In this document: in pieces, positions 30,475 through 38,977 of the stretch | How the letters are laid out: the number at the start of each line of letters is the position of its first letter | Numbering within the stretch: the stretch's first letter is position 1 | Assembly: GCA_903857665.1 (NCBI GenBank) | Contig: CAIOFV010000031.1 | Location: 1-64,000, forward strand | DNA: 64,000 nucleotides | Reading direction: 5' to 3' | DNA from: an uncultured Myxococcales bacterium | GTDB taxonomy: Bacteria; Myxococcota_A; UBA9042; DTJE01 | The notes under the pieces: generated by a model | Database searches by the model: none | Seen by the model: only the letters and a program-made list of their open reading frames with translations | What the model was told of the DNA's origin: nothing | Made by a program: the position numbers and the translations under genes

Positions 30475-31919
30475 AGAAGCTGCGGATCGCGGTGGTGGGC
30501 GGGGGGATCGGGGGCCTGACGGCGGCGCTGACGCTGCAGGACAAGGGCCACACGGTGGTGGCCTTCGAGAAGGACATCCGCGTGGGCGGCAAGTGCTGGA
30601 GCCCGGCCTACAAGGGGCAGCACTTCGAAATGGGCGCGTGCTCGGTGTCGCCCGAGTTCCACACGGTGCTGCGGCTGGCGCGCCGGTACAAGCAGCGCCT
30701 GAGGCGGCGCGTCCCGTTCTGGATCATGGATCCGAAGGGGGGCACCACGACCTTCCGCAAGGAGTACTGGAAGGCGGGTGACACGCCCGCGATCCTGGTG
30801 GAGATGGGGCGCTACCTCTTCCACGCCGTGAACTTCGGCCTGCGGTACAACCGCCCATCGGGGTACGTGAACCTGCCGAAGTTCTACGACAAGCCGTTTC
30901 AGCAGTTCTGCCACGACAACGGGATGGAGCACATCGCCCCGTGGATGGAACTGCCGGTCACGTCGTTCGGGTACGGCGACCTGCGCACGATCAAGACGTG
31001 GTACGTGCTGGACTACGTCGATGCGATCAACTTCCTGGGGCTGGCGATCCAGTTGATCCTGATGGGGCAATCCCCGGTGCACCAGTTCCTGGAGGGGTAT
31101 GGCGGCCTGGTGACGGCCATGGCCCGGGACCTGGACGTCCGGCTGGGTGCCGAGGTCAAGACGATCGCCCGGGACCCGGAGGGCGTCACGATCACGACGG
31201 GCGTTCCCGGGATGGCGCCGGAGCGATTCGACGCGGTCGTGCTGGCGGTCCCGCTGCAGGAACTGAGGGATTGCCTGACGCTCAGCGACGAGGAGACGCT
31301 GCTGGCGGACGACGTCCAGTCGAACACGTACGCCATCGCGGCCTGCGTGCTGGACAAGGTGCCGGAGGGCAACCACCTCCTGCGGTTCAACGCCTGCAAG
31401 GAGAACTTCGGCCACGTGGCCCTGATCGAGCGCGGGCTGCACGGCGACGCCGCGAAACTGTGCGTGTGCTACATCCCCGTGATCGACCAGCACTTCCAAC
31501 TCACCGATGTCATCGACTGGCTGAAGGAGGACATCCAGAAACTGGGCTTCGGGCTGGAGGAGGTGGTGGACTCCCGCGAGTGGACCTACTTCTCGCACTT
31601 CCTGCACCGCTGGTCCTATTCGATCCTCCGCACCCTCCAGGGGGAAAACCGGACCTGGTACGTGGGCGGCATGGCCAAGTTCGAGCTGGCCGAGCGGGTC
31701 GCGCGCGAGGCGGAATCGCTGGTCGATGAGCAGTTCGAGGGATGTCGGCCCCGGGAGTGGTTCACCACGTTGCGGAACTGGGCGTATTTCTACCTGTGCT
31801 CGGCGGGGCCGTTCGCCGACCCGCCCGCACATGCCGAAGCGGCGGTACCAGCGGCGAATCCCGGACCGACGCCCGTGCCGCCCGCGCCGGCGAAGACCCG
31901 TGCCCGCCGTCAGAAGTAG
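30471..31919 (+). CDS. FAD-dependent amine-oxidase-like oxidoreductase
   Basis: 482 aa. The N-terminal dinucleotide-binding motif VVGGGIGGLTAALTLQDKG (residues 8-26), EKD acidic end of strand 2 and RVGGKCWSP are typical of the NAD(P)-binding_8/flavin amine oxidase superfamily (phytoene desaturase, polyamine oxidase, MAO-like). No signal peptide is seen; the last 40 residues are Pro/Ala-rich and end in Arg/Lys. It overlaps the cyclase stop by 4 bp, so it is translated with a signalling protein, which is unusual. A clear relative is encoded on the other strand at 34110-35435; both share PF..F...G, P(V/I)T..GYG.L..I and an L.Y motif. Substrate unknown. Confidence 0.78.
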   Translation: MKKLRIAVVGGGIGGLTAALTLQDKGHTVVAFEKDIRVGGKCWSPAYKGQHFEMGACSVSPEFHTVLRLARRYKQRLRRRVPFWIMDPKGGTTTFRKEYWKAGDTPAILVEMGRYLFHAVNFGLRYNRPSGYVNLPKFYDKPFQQFCHDNGMEHIAPWMELPVTSFGYGDLRTIKTWYVLDYVDAINFLGLAIQLILMGQSPVHQFLEGYGGLVTAMARDLDVRLGAEVKTIARDPEGVTITTGVPGMAPERFDAVVLAVPLQELRDCLTLSDEETLLADDVQSNTYAIAACVLDKVPEGNHLLRFNACKENFGHVALIERGLHGDAAKLCVCYIPVIDQHFQLTDVIDWLKEDIQKLGFGLEEVVDSREWTYFSHFLHRWSYSILRTLQGENRTWYVGGMAKFELAERVAREAESLVDEQFEGCRPREWFTTLRNWAYFYLCSAGPFADPPAHAEAAVPAANPGPTPVPPAPAKTRARRQK

Positions 31920-31939
31920 CGGTGAACGAGGTCCACCGA

Positions 31940-33706
31940 CTATGGGTAGGTGTCCCCGGCCTGGCCGTCGCGGGCCGTCGGGGCGCCGCCGCCACCTGCC
32001 GCACCGGGCCCCAGGTGGCTGAATGCCATATCGACCGTTTCCACCACCGCGCCACCCAGCGCCACGACCGCGTAGGACCAGCCGCCCGAACCGCCGCCTC
32101 CCTGGCCGCCCGCGCCCCCCTGGCCTGCAGGTGTCGTTGTACCGCCCGCCAGCACCTCATCCACGGTCGTACCCCGGCAGAACAACAGGCAGGGCGGAGG
32201 CCCGCTGCAGACGGCCTGCAAGGCGCACTCCAAATAGCAGGTGGTGTCGGTGCCATCGATCCCCGTGCTCGGGCTGCCCCCGGCCGCCCCGGGGATGCCG
32301 TCCCCCCCGTCGCCGCCAGCACCCGCCGAGATGCTTCCGCCCTCCGCCTTGACCTTCAGTCCCCATGCGAAGAGGCCGATCGAACTGCCACCCCCGCTGC
32401 CACCCCCGCCGCCGCCCCCGCCCCGCCCTCCGCAACCCGCCAAGCCGTGGCCGCCGGAAAGCGACAGGGTGGTCCTGTTGCAGGAGGGACTGATACCGGT
32501 GCATACGCCGCATCCTGAGGCGGTGCGGAAATCCGTGTTCACCAACCCGTTTTGGCCTGCCAGCGCCATTGCACCGTTGCCTCCATCGCCGGGCTGGTAG
32601 CCCTGATCCGTGAACGATCCTTCCAGTGCTCCCGCCCCGGCGTCGCCGGCCGCGCCGTCTGCAACCGGAAGGGATTCGCCTGGCGTGCAGGAACCCGCCT
32701 CGTCCGCCACCCCCGCCCCGGTCGGCGCGCTCCCGGCCCCGCCCCTGCCGCCGTCAGACAGGGTCAGCACCACGTTGTCCAGGGAGAGGATGGCGGCGGC
32801 GGTTCCACGGGCGAGGATGCCGTAGAGCGTTTCGCCATCCTGCCCCTGCACGTCGTGGCCCACGTCAGGCTGCGGCTTGCTTCTGAGCGTCAGGGAATCG
32901 AGCCTCGCCGAGCCGCTGGTGGTTTCGAAGCGGATCGTCACGCCGGACGCCGCCGGCTGGATCACCGTCCTGCTGGCATCGGCCGGACAGGGCCTCGACC
33001 AGTCGTTCGCCGAGACCTCGAAGCCCCCCAGCAACGTCATTCCGTCGGGCAACACCAGGTTGTCTTCGACATAGGTGCCCGCCGCCAGGAAGACGTAAGC
33101 CTTGCCAGCCGCCACCGCATCGAGGAGACCTTCCCCGATCGTCGCGCAGGGGGTCGATTTCAATCCGCACGACATCTCGCTGCCGGCGGCCGTCAGGGAA
33201 AGGGGAGCCACGAATACGCCAACTTCCTCCACGACGCAGGAGGTCGCGATGCACGAGTCGGGCTCCCCCCACTCGCCCGAGGCGTTGCAGTTCTGGACGC
33301 GAGGGCCGGAACACCGAGCGGAGCCGGGTTCGCATTCGCCCTGGCAGACGCCATCGACGCAGGCCTGGTTCACGCAGGCCGCGGAGTCGTGCCAGGTGCC
33401 TTCCCCGTCGCAGGCCTGGGGTTGGTTGCCGTCGCACCGCTTCGCCCCGGAGGTGCAGGACGGACCCACCTCTTCCGCTTCGGAGGCCGAGTCCCTCCCG
33501 GAGCCGTCGTCCGGATCCCGATCGAGGTCCGCGGATACGCCTTCGTCGGTCCCGCCGGCGATGTCCGTCGCCAAGCCGTCGTCGAGGCCACCAAGGTCCG
33601 GGCCGTCGGCGCCCACGTCCTTCGCAGGCCCGGTGCCGCCACCGCACGCGGTCAGCCAGAGCATCGCGACCCCGCACAGGCCCAGCCGATTGACAATGAA
33701 ACGCAT
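31940..33706 (-). CDS. Glycine-rich surface lipoprotein with Cys-rich stalk and DUF1565-like repeat domain
   Basis: 588 aa. Lipobox LTAC (Cys21) is followed by an Asp/Gly-rich linker to about residue 80. A Cys-rich segment (CTSGAKRCDGNQPQACDG, ACVNQACVDGVCQGEC, CSGPRVQNC) resembles the stalk of many myxobacterial surface proteins. Then a DUF1565/beta-helix-like part (PCATIGEGLLDAVAAG, AAGTYVEDNLVLPDGMTLLG, SRTVIQPAASG) leads into a long Gly-rich region with runs such as GGRGGGGGGGGSGGG. This is a typical exposed repeat protein of Myxococcota, probably structural or adhesive, not an enzyme. GGAGGAAG precedes the ATG at 33706. It converges with the FAD oxidoreductase gene (20 bp between stops). 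Confidence 0.72.
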   Translation of the reverse strand: MRFIVNRLGLCGVAMLWLTACGGGTGPAKDVGADGPDLGGLDDGLATDIAGGTDEGVSADLDRDPDDGSGRDSASEAEEVGPSCTSGAKRCDGNQPQACDGEGTWHDSAACVNQACVDGVCQGECEPGSARCSGPRVQNCNASGEWGEPDSCIATSCVVEEVGVFVAPLSLTAAGSEMSCGLKSTPCATIGEGLLDAVAAGKAYVFLAAGTYVEDNLVLPDGMTLLGGFEVSANDWSRPCPADASRTVIQPAASGVTIRFETTSGSARLDSLTLRSKPQPDVGHDVQGQDGETLYGILARGTAAAILSLDNVVLTLSDGGRGGAGSAPTGAGVADEAGSCTPGESLPVADGAAGDAGAGALEGSFTDQGYQPGDGGNGAMALAGQNGLVNTDFRTASGCGVCTGISPSCNRTTLSLSGGHGLAGCGGRGGGGGGGGSGGGSSIGLFAWGLKVKAEGGSISAGAGGDGGDGIPGAAGGSPSTGIDGTDTTCYLECALQAVCSGPPPCLLFCRGTTVDEVLAGGTTTPAGQGGAGGQGGGGSGGWSYAVVALGGAVVETVDMAFSHLGPGAAGGGGAPTARDGQAGDTYP

Positions 33707-34109
33707 GGGATTCTTCCTCCTGCCGGGCATCCGAAGGGCCCAGGGCCACCCCACGCCTGAAGTTGCCGCCAAAAAACAGGCCGCAAATTCATCAGGATGA
33801 GGGATCGCCAGCCAGCGTAGCAAAGGCGGCAAGGGGGTCAAATGGAAGGGGCGCGAAGCAAGGCTGGCGGCGGCCGACGGCCGGGAGAGTCTGAACCCAT
33901 ACGTCGCTGCCCCATCGGACCTCGGACTCCATCCGGGGGGCGGACCACCGCACGCCAGTCCTCGGATTACGCACGTTGCCGCGCCGGAAGAACCCTTCCG
34001 TCCAAGCCCAACCCCGTTTCGCGAGCGGACGATGCTTCAACCCAGGAATGCATCACCGGCGTACCCAACCATCAGGTGCGGTTCGTGGATGATTGTTCCT
34101 GCACACCTG
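33707..34109. other. 403-bp intergenic stretch without a recognised gene
   Basis: Lies between the start of the glycine-rich lipoprotein gene and the stop of the second FAD oxidoreductase gene, both on the minus strand. Both strands were read; short frames occur but none has a plausible start, codon pattern or recognisable peptide. The part nearest 33706 should hold the lipoprotein promoter and the AAAAAA run at 33770-33775 stands out, but no convincing -35/-10 pair, tRNA or repeat was found. Confidence 0.5.
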
Positions 34110-35435
34110 TCAGAAGAAGCGCTGAACCAGCGCCACCGAGTACTCGATCGAGTCCTCCACGCACTCGAAACAGGCCCCCGAACCGGCGTAGTACGTGGCG
34201 TGCCGACCCTGGGCGGCCTCGAACTTCTGGAAGAAGCCGTCCGCGAGGGCCTCCGCCGGGGCGTGGGGGAAGTACTTCCACCTCCGGATCGTGTGGACCT
34301 TGCCGACCGTCACGTTCATCTGCTCCAGGGCCGCCAGCATCCGGGGCTTCACGACCGTCTCGTCGGCGCCGGCTTCGGCCTCGGCGTAGACGTTCAGGAC
34401 GGGCGAGCCTTCCCAGAGCCGGCCCATGAAGATCGGCACGCCGCCGGACGGAAGCGAGAACGCCCCGTTTTCCACGATGGCGCAATACAGGCCGTAACCC
34501 AGCCCTTGGGCATCGCAGACGAGGGTGAAGAAGTTCCGTGCCTGCACCGGTGCGAAGAGGGCGGCCTCGGACGGGTCCAGGGGCATCTGGAGACCGGCCA
34601 TCGTCTCGGGGTCCTGCTTGGAGGTCACGATCAGCGCGTCGAAGTCCTCTTCCACGGGGGCGTCGGTCCCCGTCCGCGACCGGATCCGGATCGGGTGGGG
34701 GCCGGGCCGGTCGCGCTCGATCTGCTCGATTGTGCAGCCCACGCGGAGGTCGGTCACTTCGCCCGCGATGTTCGCCATGAGGCTGTGCATGCCCTGGACG
34801 ATCTTCCGGGGCCAGCTCAACTGGCCGCCCAGCGCCTCCACGCCGGAAATGTACAGGCTGGTCGAAAAGTTCCCGAAGTTCAGGTACTTCAACGCGTGGG
34901 CGGCCGGGATTTCGGACAGTCGGCCGTACCCGTAGCAGGTGATCGGGATGACCAGTTGGTTCTTCAGCGCGGTGAAGCCATGCGCGTCCAGCCAGGCTTC
35001 GAACGGCTGGCACAGGTCCGTGTCCTCGATGTCCCGGAAGCCCGGGCCCCCCACCTCCGAGTGGTATCGCATCAACTGGAAGAGGTAGCGTGTCACGTCG
35101 GCCGCCAGCGCCAGCTTGTCCTGCCCCTCCATCAGCCACGTCAGAGGCAGCACCTTCCCACCCGCCCGATCCAGCAGGTAGAACGGCGCGACCGGCGAGG
35201 TTTCCATGTCGTATCGACGCAGGAACTGGAAGACGTTCTTGTACTCCCAGCTGAGCAGCGCGGCGCCCAGTTCGTACGGCTTCCCGCCGATCTGGATCGC
35301 GTCGCAGAGGCCCCCGACGTCCGGCTCCCGCTCCATCACGGTGACGTGCCGGTATCCCCGTTCCTGCAAGTGCAACGCCGCGGCCAGCCCGCCCGCCCCT
35401 GCGCCCACGATCGCGATGCGACTGCCCCGATCCAT
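34110..35435 (-). CDS. FAD-dependent oxidoreductase, relative of the 30471 gene product
   Basis: 441 aa. IAIVGAGAGGLAAALHLQERG (about residues 7-27, quoted in part) gives the FAD/NAD fold, MEREPDVGGLCDAIQI the acidic end and flavin contact. The middle shares the PFEAW, PITCYGYGRLSEIP and LKYL landmarks with the 30471-31919 protein, so the two are paralogues. A GG doublet near the C-terminus (YYAGSGACFECVED) closes the FAD domain. It is cytoplasmic, with no signal peptide or membrane helix. The ATG at 35435 is preceded by GGGGGAAC. It stands alone between a 403-bp spacer and the second ceramidase-like gene, 132 bp away. Substrate unknown. Confidence 0.78.
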   Translation of the reverse strand: MDRGSRIAIVGAGAGGLAAALHLQERGYRHVTVMEREPDVGGLCDAIQIGGKPYELGAALLSWEYKNVFQFLRRYDMETSPVAPFYLLDRAGGKVLPLTWLMEGQDKLALAADVTRYLFQLMRYHSEVGGPGFRDIEDTDLCQPFEAWLDAHGFTALKNQLVIPITCYGYGRLSEIPAAHALKYLNFGNFSTSLYISGVEALGGQLSWPRKIVQGMHSLMANIAGEVTDLRVGCTIEQIERDRPGPHPIRIRSRTGTDAPVEEDFDALIVTSKQDPETMAGLQMPLDPSEAALFAPVQARNFFTLVCDAQGLGYGLYCAIVENGAFSLPSGGVPIFMGRLWEGSPVLNVYAEAEAGADETVVKPRMLAALEQMNVTVGKVHTIRRWKYFPHAPAEALADGFFQKFEAAQGRHATYYAGSGACFECVEDSIEYSVALVQRFF

Positions 35436-35567
35436 GGTTCCCCCGTGACGTGATGATGCGACGAGGATAGACGACCGGGGGCAGAAACTCCATGCCCCGA
35501 CGCCGTTCCGGGGGGGCGTTCGCGAGAGGCGATCGAGGCGATGCGGGCGTTCGATCCCCGGGGCGCG

Positions 35568-37718
35568 TCACGGCGGAAGCGTCACCACCACCGGCGACGA
35601 CTGGACGTCATAGGGGACGACGGCATCGCCGGCGGCGGCGGCGTGGCCCGTGACGGAAATCCGCAGCGTGCCGGACAGCGCCGGGTCGGGCGCGGGGATC
35701 CGGACGGCGGTGCGCAGGGTGGCGGTCCAGGTGAAGGTGCGGCCGTCGGGCGCGGGCTGGTCCCAGGGCGGGGTCGGCGTGACGGTCAGCAGGACGCGGT
35801 AGTCGCGCTGGTCCACGACGCGCCCGCCGGCCAGCAGGGGCGCGAACAGCCCCTCGTCGGCAGGGGTGGCATTGCGCTGGACCACGACCTCCGGTCGATC
35901 GACCCATGGATCGCCGCCCTTCCACGCGAAGGTCAGCACGTCCCCGGCCACGGCCTGGGCGGGCAGGGCCTGCACGACCGCGCCCGGGTCCAGCGAGACG
36001 GCGGGCGTGTAGGGCGAGGAGGCGCCGGGCGTCCAGGCGGGCGCGGTCGTAGGCACGAACGTCAGCTGCGCGTCGGGGTTGGACAGCCGCCCGGCCACCG
36101 ATGCGGCGGCGTCCCGCAGGTACTCGCCCCCGCGCGGCCCGAAGAAGGCCATGCCCGGTTCGTACCCGCCATTCGCATAGTCGTCGGGGAGCATGAGGTA
36201 GCCGACGTAGCCGAGGGAATAGCCGAACACCATCACCGTCGAGACCGGCGGTAGCTTCCCCTTCGCCAGGCCGACCAGTTCGGTCCCCAGGGGGGTGACA
36301 GGCTCGCCGGGCAGCGTCACGCCCGCCAGCGTGCCCAGCCGGAAGGCGGTCAGGCGGACCGTGTCCGGGATCCACCCGAAGTCGACGTCCAGGCACGAAT
36401 CCATCGCCGGCGGCTTCGAGCCGCAGATCGACCCGCCTGCGCCGCACAGCAGGGCGCCTGAGGGGTGGTCCCATTCGCCCTTGGCGTACCCGACCGCATC
36501 GACGGTCATGGGCGCGACGGCGGACGTCACGATCAGTTCCGGGTCTTCCTGCCAGGTCATCGTGTCCCAGCCGGCGACCACGGTGTCGGCGGCCGAGCGT
36601 CCCAGGGCCTCCAGGCGGTCCAGCGTGGCCATGGGGGCCGCGGGCCAGGGGCTGTCCGGGAAATCGGACGTGGGATCAGCGGGCGCCATGTCGCCGGCCC
36701 AGGACTGGAAGTACATCACCGGGGGGGCGCCGGGCAGCGCCTCCTGGACCTTCAATTCGACCGAGCGGGGGGCATCGCCGCCCAGCACGCCGTCCCGGTA
36801 CCCGATGACCGTGCCGTGCATCGCGTAGTTGATCAGCACCGCCAGCGTCGTGTTCGGGGCCTCGACGCGCTCCAGGCGGAGGACATGCATCGTGTCGTCG
36901 TTCCGGGTCAGGATCGCGGGATCGGGACAGCGCCGGTACCCATGCATCCGGGCATTCGACAGCACCGCGTTGCCCAGCTTCACGGGCACGTTCGTTCCGG
37001 CCATCGCGTCCACGATGGCGTCCGCGATGGCCTCGGCGACGGGGAGGAACGTTTCCTGGCGGTAGGTGTCCGAGAACAGCGGCCCGAGCGGCGTGTCGAA
37101 CAGGCGCCCCGGGCCCGAGTGCGTGTGCGTGCCGGCGAGGACCATCACGCCGGACACGTCCACGCCGGTCCGTTCCAGCACTCGTTGCACCACGCGCAAC
37201 TCCAGGGTCCGGAAGATCGCGATGAGGTCGCCGTTGACCAGCAGCAGGCGCTTGCCGCCCCGCAGGATCTGCACGGCCTGCACCCGGGGCGGGTGCAGCA
37301 GCGTCACCGTGGCCTGGAAGGCGTCAGCGAAGGGTCCCGTAGGGCCGGATTCGGTCTCGCCGAAGCCCGCGGTGGAAATCCCCAGCGGGACGGGGAGATC
37401 GCGGGTCGCATGGCGGGCCCGCAGCGCCGCGTCGGGGGGCGTGAAGGGCGGGTCCGGAGGCGGCTGGACGTCGGGGGGGGCGTCGGGCGAAGCGAGGTCG
37501 CCCGCGGGACCATCGGCGGCGGGCAGGTCCGTCGAGGGCACATCGGGCGCGGTGTCTGCCAGGGCGTCCGCCGGGACGTCCGGGGAACTGTCGATCTCCG
37601 GGTCGGGGCAGACGGTCGCCTTCGAACCGCCGCAGGCGGCGACCCCCAGAGCCAGCAGCAGGGCCAGGCCGACCCGGAAGCTCGTCCGTCTACCGAAGCC
37701 AGGTCCGTTCGATCGCAT
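35568..37718 (-). CDS. Second neutral-ceramidase-like lipoprotein
   Basis: 716 aa. Lipobox VAAC (Cys29), then an Asp/Pro/Ala-rich linker to about residue 100. The catalytic part follows the ceramidase plan: VLAGTHTHSGPG (first zinc His), INYAMHGTV with GGDAPRSVE (second His), FQSWAGDMAP, LPGEPVTP (Glu ligand), and GYSLGYVGYLMLPDDYANGGYE (Tyr ligand). Ligand positions are conserved, but sequence outside them differs strongly from the 9648-11756 ceramidase, so it may act on another N-acyl lipid. It ends with an Ig-like domain. It lies alone on the minus strand next to VanZ-like and LysE-like genes and 1.3 kb from the EEP lipoprotein gene. Start ATG 37718 is followed by a basic signal peptide. 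Confidence 0.75.
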   Translation of the reverse strand: MRSNGPGFGRRTSFRVGLALLLALGVAACGGSKATVCPDPEIDSSPDVPADALADTAPDVPSTDLPAADGPAGDLASPDAPPDVQPPPDPPFTPPDAALRARHATRDLPVPLGISTAGFGETESGPTGPFADAFQATVTLLHPPRVQAVQILRGGKRLLLVNGDLIAIFRTLELRVVQRVLERTGVDVSGVMVLAGTHTHSGPGRLFDTPLGPLFSDTYRQETFLPVAEAIADAIVDAMAGTNVPVKLGNAVLSNARMHGYRRCPDPAILTRNDDTMHVLRLERVEAPNTTLAVLINYAMHGTVIGYRDGVLGGDAPRSVELKVQEALPGAPPVMYFQSWAGDMAPADPTSDFPDSPWPAAPMATLDRLEALGRSAADTVVAGWDTMTWQEDPELIVTSAVAPMTVDAVGYAKGEWDHPSGALLCGAGGSICGSKPPAMDSCLDVDFGWIPDTVRLTAFRLGTLAGVTLPGEPVTPLGTELVGLAKGKLPPVSTVMVFGYSLGYVGYLMLPDDYANGGYEPGMAFFGPRGGEYLRDAAASVAGRLSNPDAQLTFVPTTAPAWTPGASSPYTPAVSLDPGAVVQALPAQAVAGDVLTFAWKGGDPWVDRPEVVVQRNATPADEGLFAPLLAGGRVVDQRDYRVLLTVTPTPPWDQPAPDGRTFTWTATLRTAVRIPAPDPALSGTLRISVTGHAAAAGDAVVPYDVQSSPVVVTLPP

Positions 37719-37783
37719 GGGCGCACTCCCGGAGCACGGGTGCTGCGACTCTATCGGATTTGCGGGAAAAACGGGTGGGCGCT

Positions 37784-38164
37784 TCAGCAGACCGGGGACC
37801 GGCTCCACCGGGACCGAAGACGGCAGAGGGCCCATCCGGCCAGAAGCCCCGCCACGGCGCCGGCCGCGTCGGCCGCCCAGTCCATCACGTCGGGGGTCCG
37901 CCCCGGGATGAAGTACTGGTGCAGTTCGTCCAGGGCGCCGAAGACGGCCATGCCTATCCAGGCGGCCAGAAGCAGGCGCAGGGCCGCGCGCGCGCCGAGG
38001 GAGCGGGCGAGCAGCGCGCCCAGGACCAGGTATTCGCCGACGTGGCCGATCTTGTCCGTGCCGTCAGGGATGTGCAGGTGCCGCCCCGGGATCGAGGACA
38101 CGGCCAGGATCGCCGCGGCCCAAAGGACCACCGGTGCCCAGCGGATGAAGGTTCGTCGGTCCAC
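37784..38164 (-). CDS. VanZ-like family membrane protein
   Basis: 126 aa with four hydrophobic segments. It contains the VanZ-family pattern: SSIPG in the first loop, DKIGHVGEYLVLGALLAR in the middle, and DELHQYFIPGRTPDVMDWAADAAG near the end. The molecular function of the family is uncertain; VanZ itself gives low-level teicoplanin resistance, and most chromosomal relatives are unlinked to resistance. A GTG start at 38164 (VDRRTFIRW) is chosen because it leads into the first helix; longer upstream readings lack a start with RBS. The C-terminus is short and basic. It lies 65 bp before the start of the second ceramidase-like gene. Confidence 0.75.
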   Translation of the reverse strand: MDRRTFIRWAPVVLWAAAILAVSSIPGRHLHIPDGTDKIGHVGEYLVLGALLARSLGARAALRLLLAAWIGMAVFGALDELHQYFIPGRTPDVMDWAADAAGAVAGLLAGWALCRLRSRWSRSPVC

Positions 38165-38279
38165 CCGTTTCGTTCCCGGCAGGGGGTTCCTGAACGTAGC
38201 GGGTCGGGCGTCTGGCGGCAAGCGCGCGAGGTTCCGACGCAGGCGCGGAGCGGGTCCCGGGCGTGGGGTGCTTTCGGCG

Positions 38280-38915
38280 TCAGCCTTCCAGCAGTCGCGC
38301 CACCAGCGGTTGCGCCAGCAGGAACAGGCCGTACGCCACCAGCAGGCCGCCAGCGCCGCGCGTGAACCACACCGCGTGGGCCCCCAGGCTGGCCCGGCCC
38401 CGATGGGCCGCGACGGCGATCCCCACAAACCACGCCAGGGTTCCCAGGAAGACGCCCAGGGACACGACCAGGGCCTGGGCGACCGACAGGCCTGCCAGGA
38501 CCGTGCCGGCCAGCACCAGCCAGGTCGTCATCAGCGCGGGGTTCAGGCCGCTGATCGCGATGCCTGTTCCGGCGGCGGCCACCAGCGTGCCCGTCCGGAT
38601 CGGGCGTCGGATCCGGACCCGGGTCGGGTCGGGCGGCCGCCGCAGCACCATCAGGATGCCGAGGGCCATCAGCACGCCGCCGCCCGCGACCCGGAGAATC
38701 GACACGACGTTCGGGCGGTCCTGGAGCAGCGCGCCGAATCCTGTGGAGGCGGCCAGGCAGAAGGCAAAATCCACGAGGGCGGCGCCGACGCCCATGGCCA
38801 GCGCCCGTGGCAGAGAGCGTCGCAGCGCCGTATCGACGATGGCCGCGCTGGCCGGACCCAGCGGGATGCCCGCCAGCAGTCCGATCGTCAGGCCCTGGAG
38901 GAACATGCCGAACAT
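38280..38915 (-). CDS. LysE/RhtB-family exporter
   Basis: 211 aa with six predicted membrane helices. The N-terminal GLTIGLLAGIPLGPASAAIVDTALRRS contains the family G(I/L)PLGP(A) motif; later SGLNPALMTTW has the conserved NP. The family exports basic or neutral amino acids and related small molecules. ATG 38915 is used, preceded by GGGGTGA; a GTG at 38921 is the alternative. It lies between the EEP lipoprotein gene (62 bp) and the VanZ-like gene (115 bp), all on the minus strand, without evidence for shared function. Confidence 0.78.
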   Translation of the reverse strand: MFGMFLQGLTIGLLAGIPLGPASAAIVDTALRRSLPRALAMGVGAALVDFAFCLAASTGFGALLQDRPNVVSILRVAGGGVLMALGILMVLRRPPDPTRVRIRRPIRTGTLVAAAGTGIAISGLNPALMTTWLVLAGTVLAGLSVAQALVVSLGVFLGTLAWFVGIAVAAHRGRASLGAHAVWFTRGAGGLLVAYGLFLLAQPLVARLLEG

Positions 38916-38977
38916 GGTCACCCCGCGCCGCCCACCGCGGATGATAGCCGACCCGCGTCACGGGAGCGGGACGAAGC

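Noticed and set aside
37784..38164. VanZ-like protein as an antibiotic resistance gene
   Set aside because: No van cluster, and chromosomal VanZ-like proteins are common without resistance.
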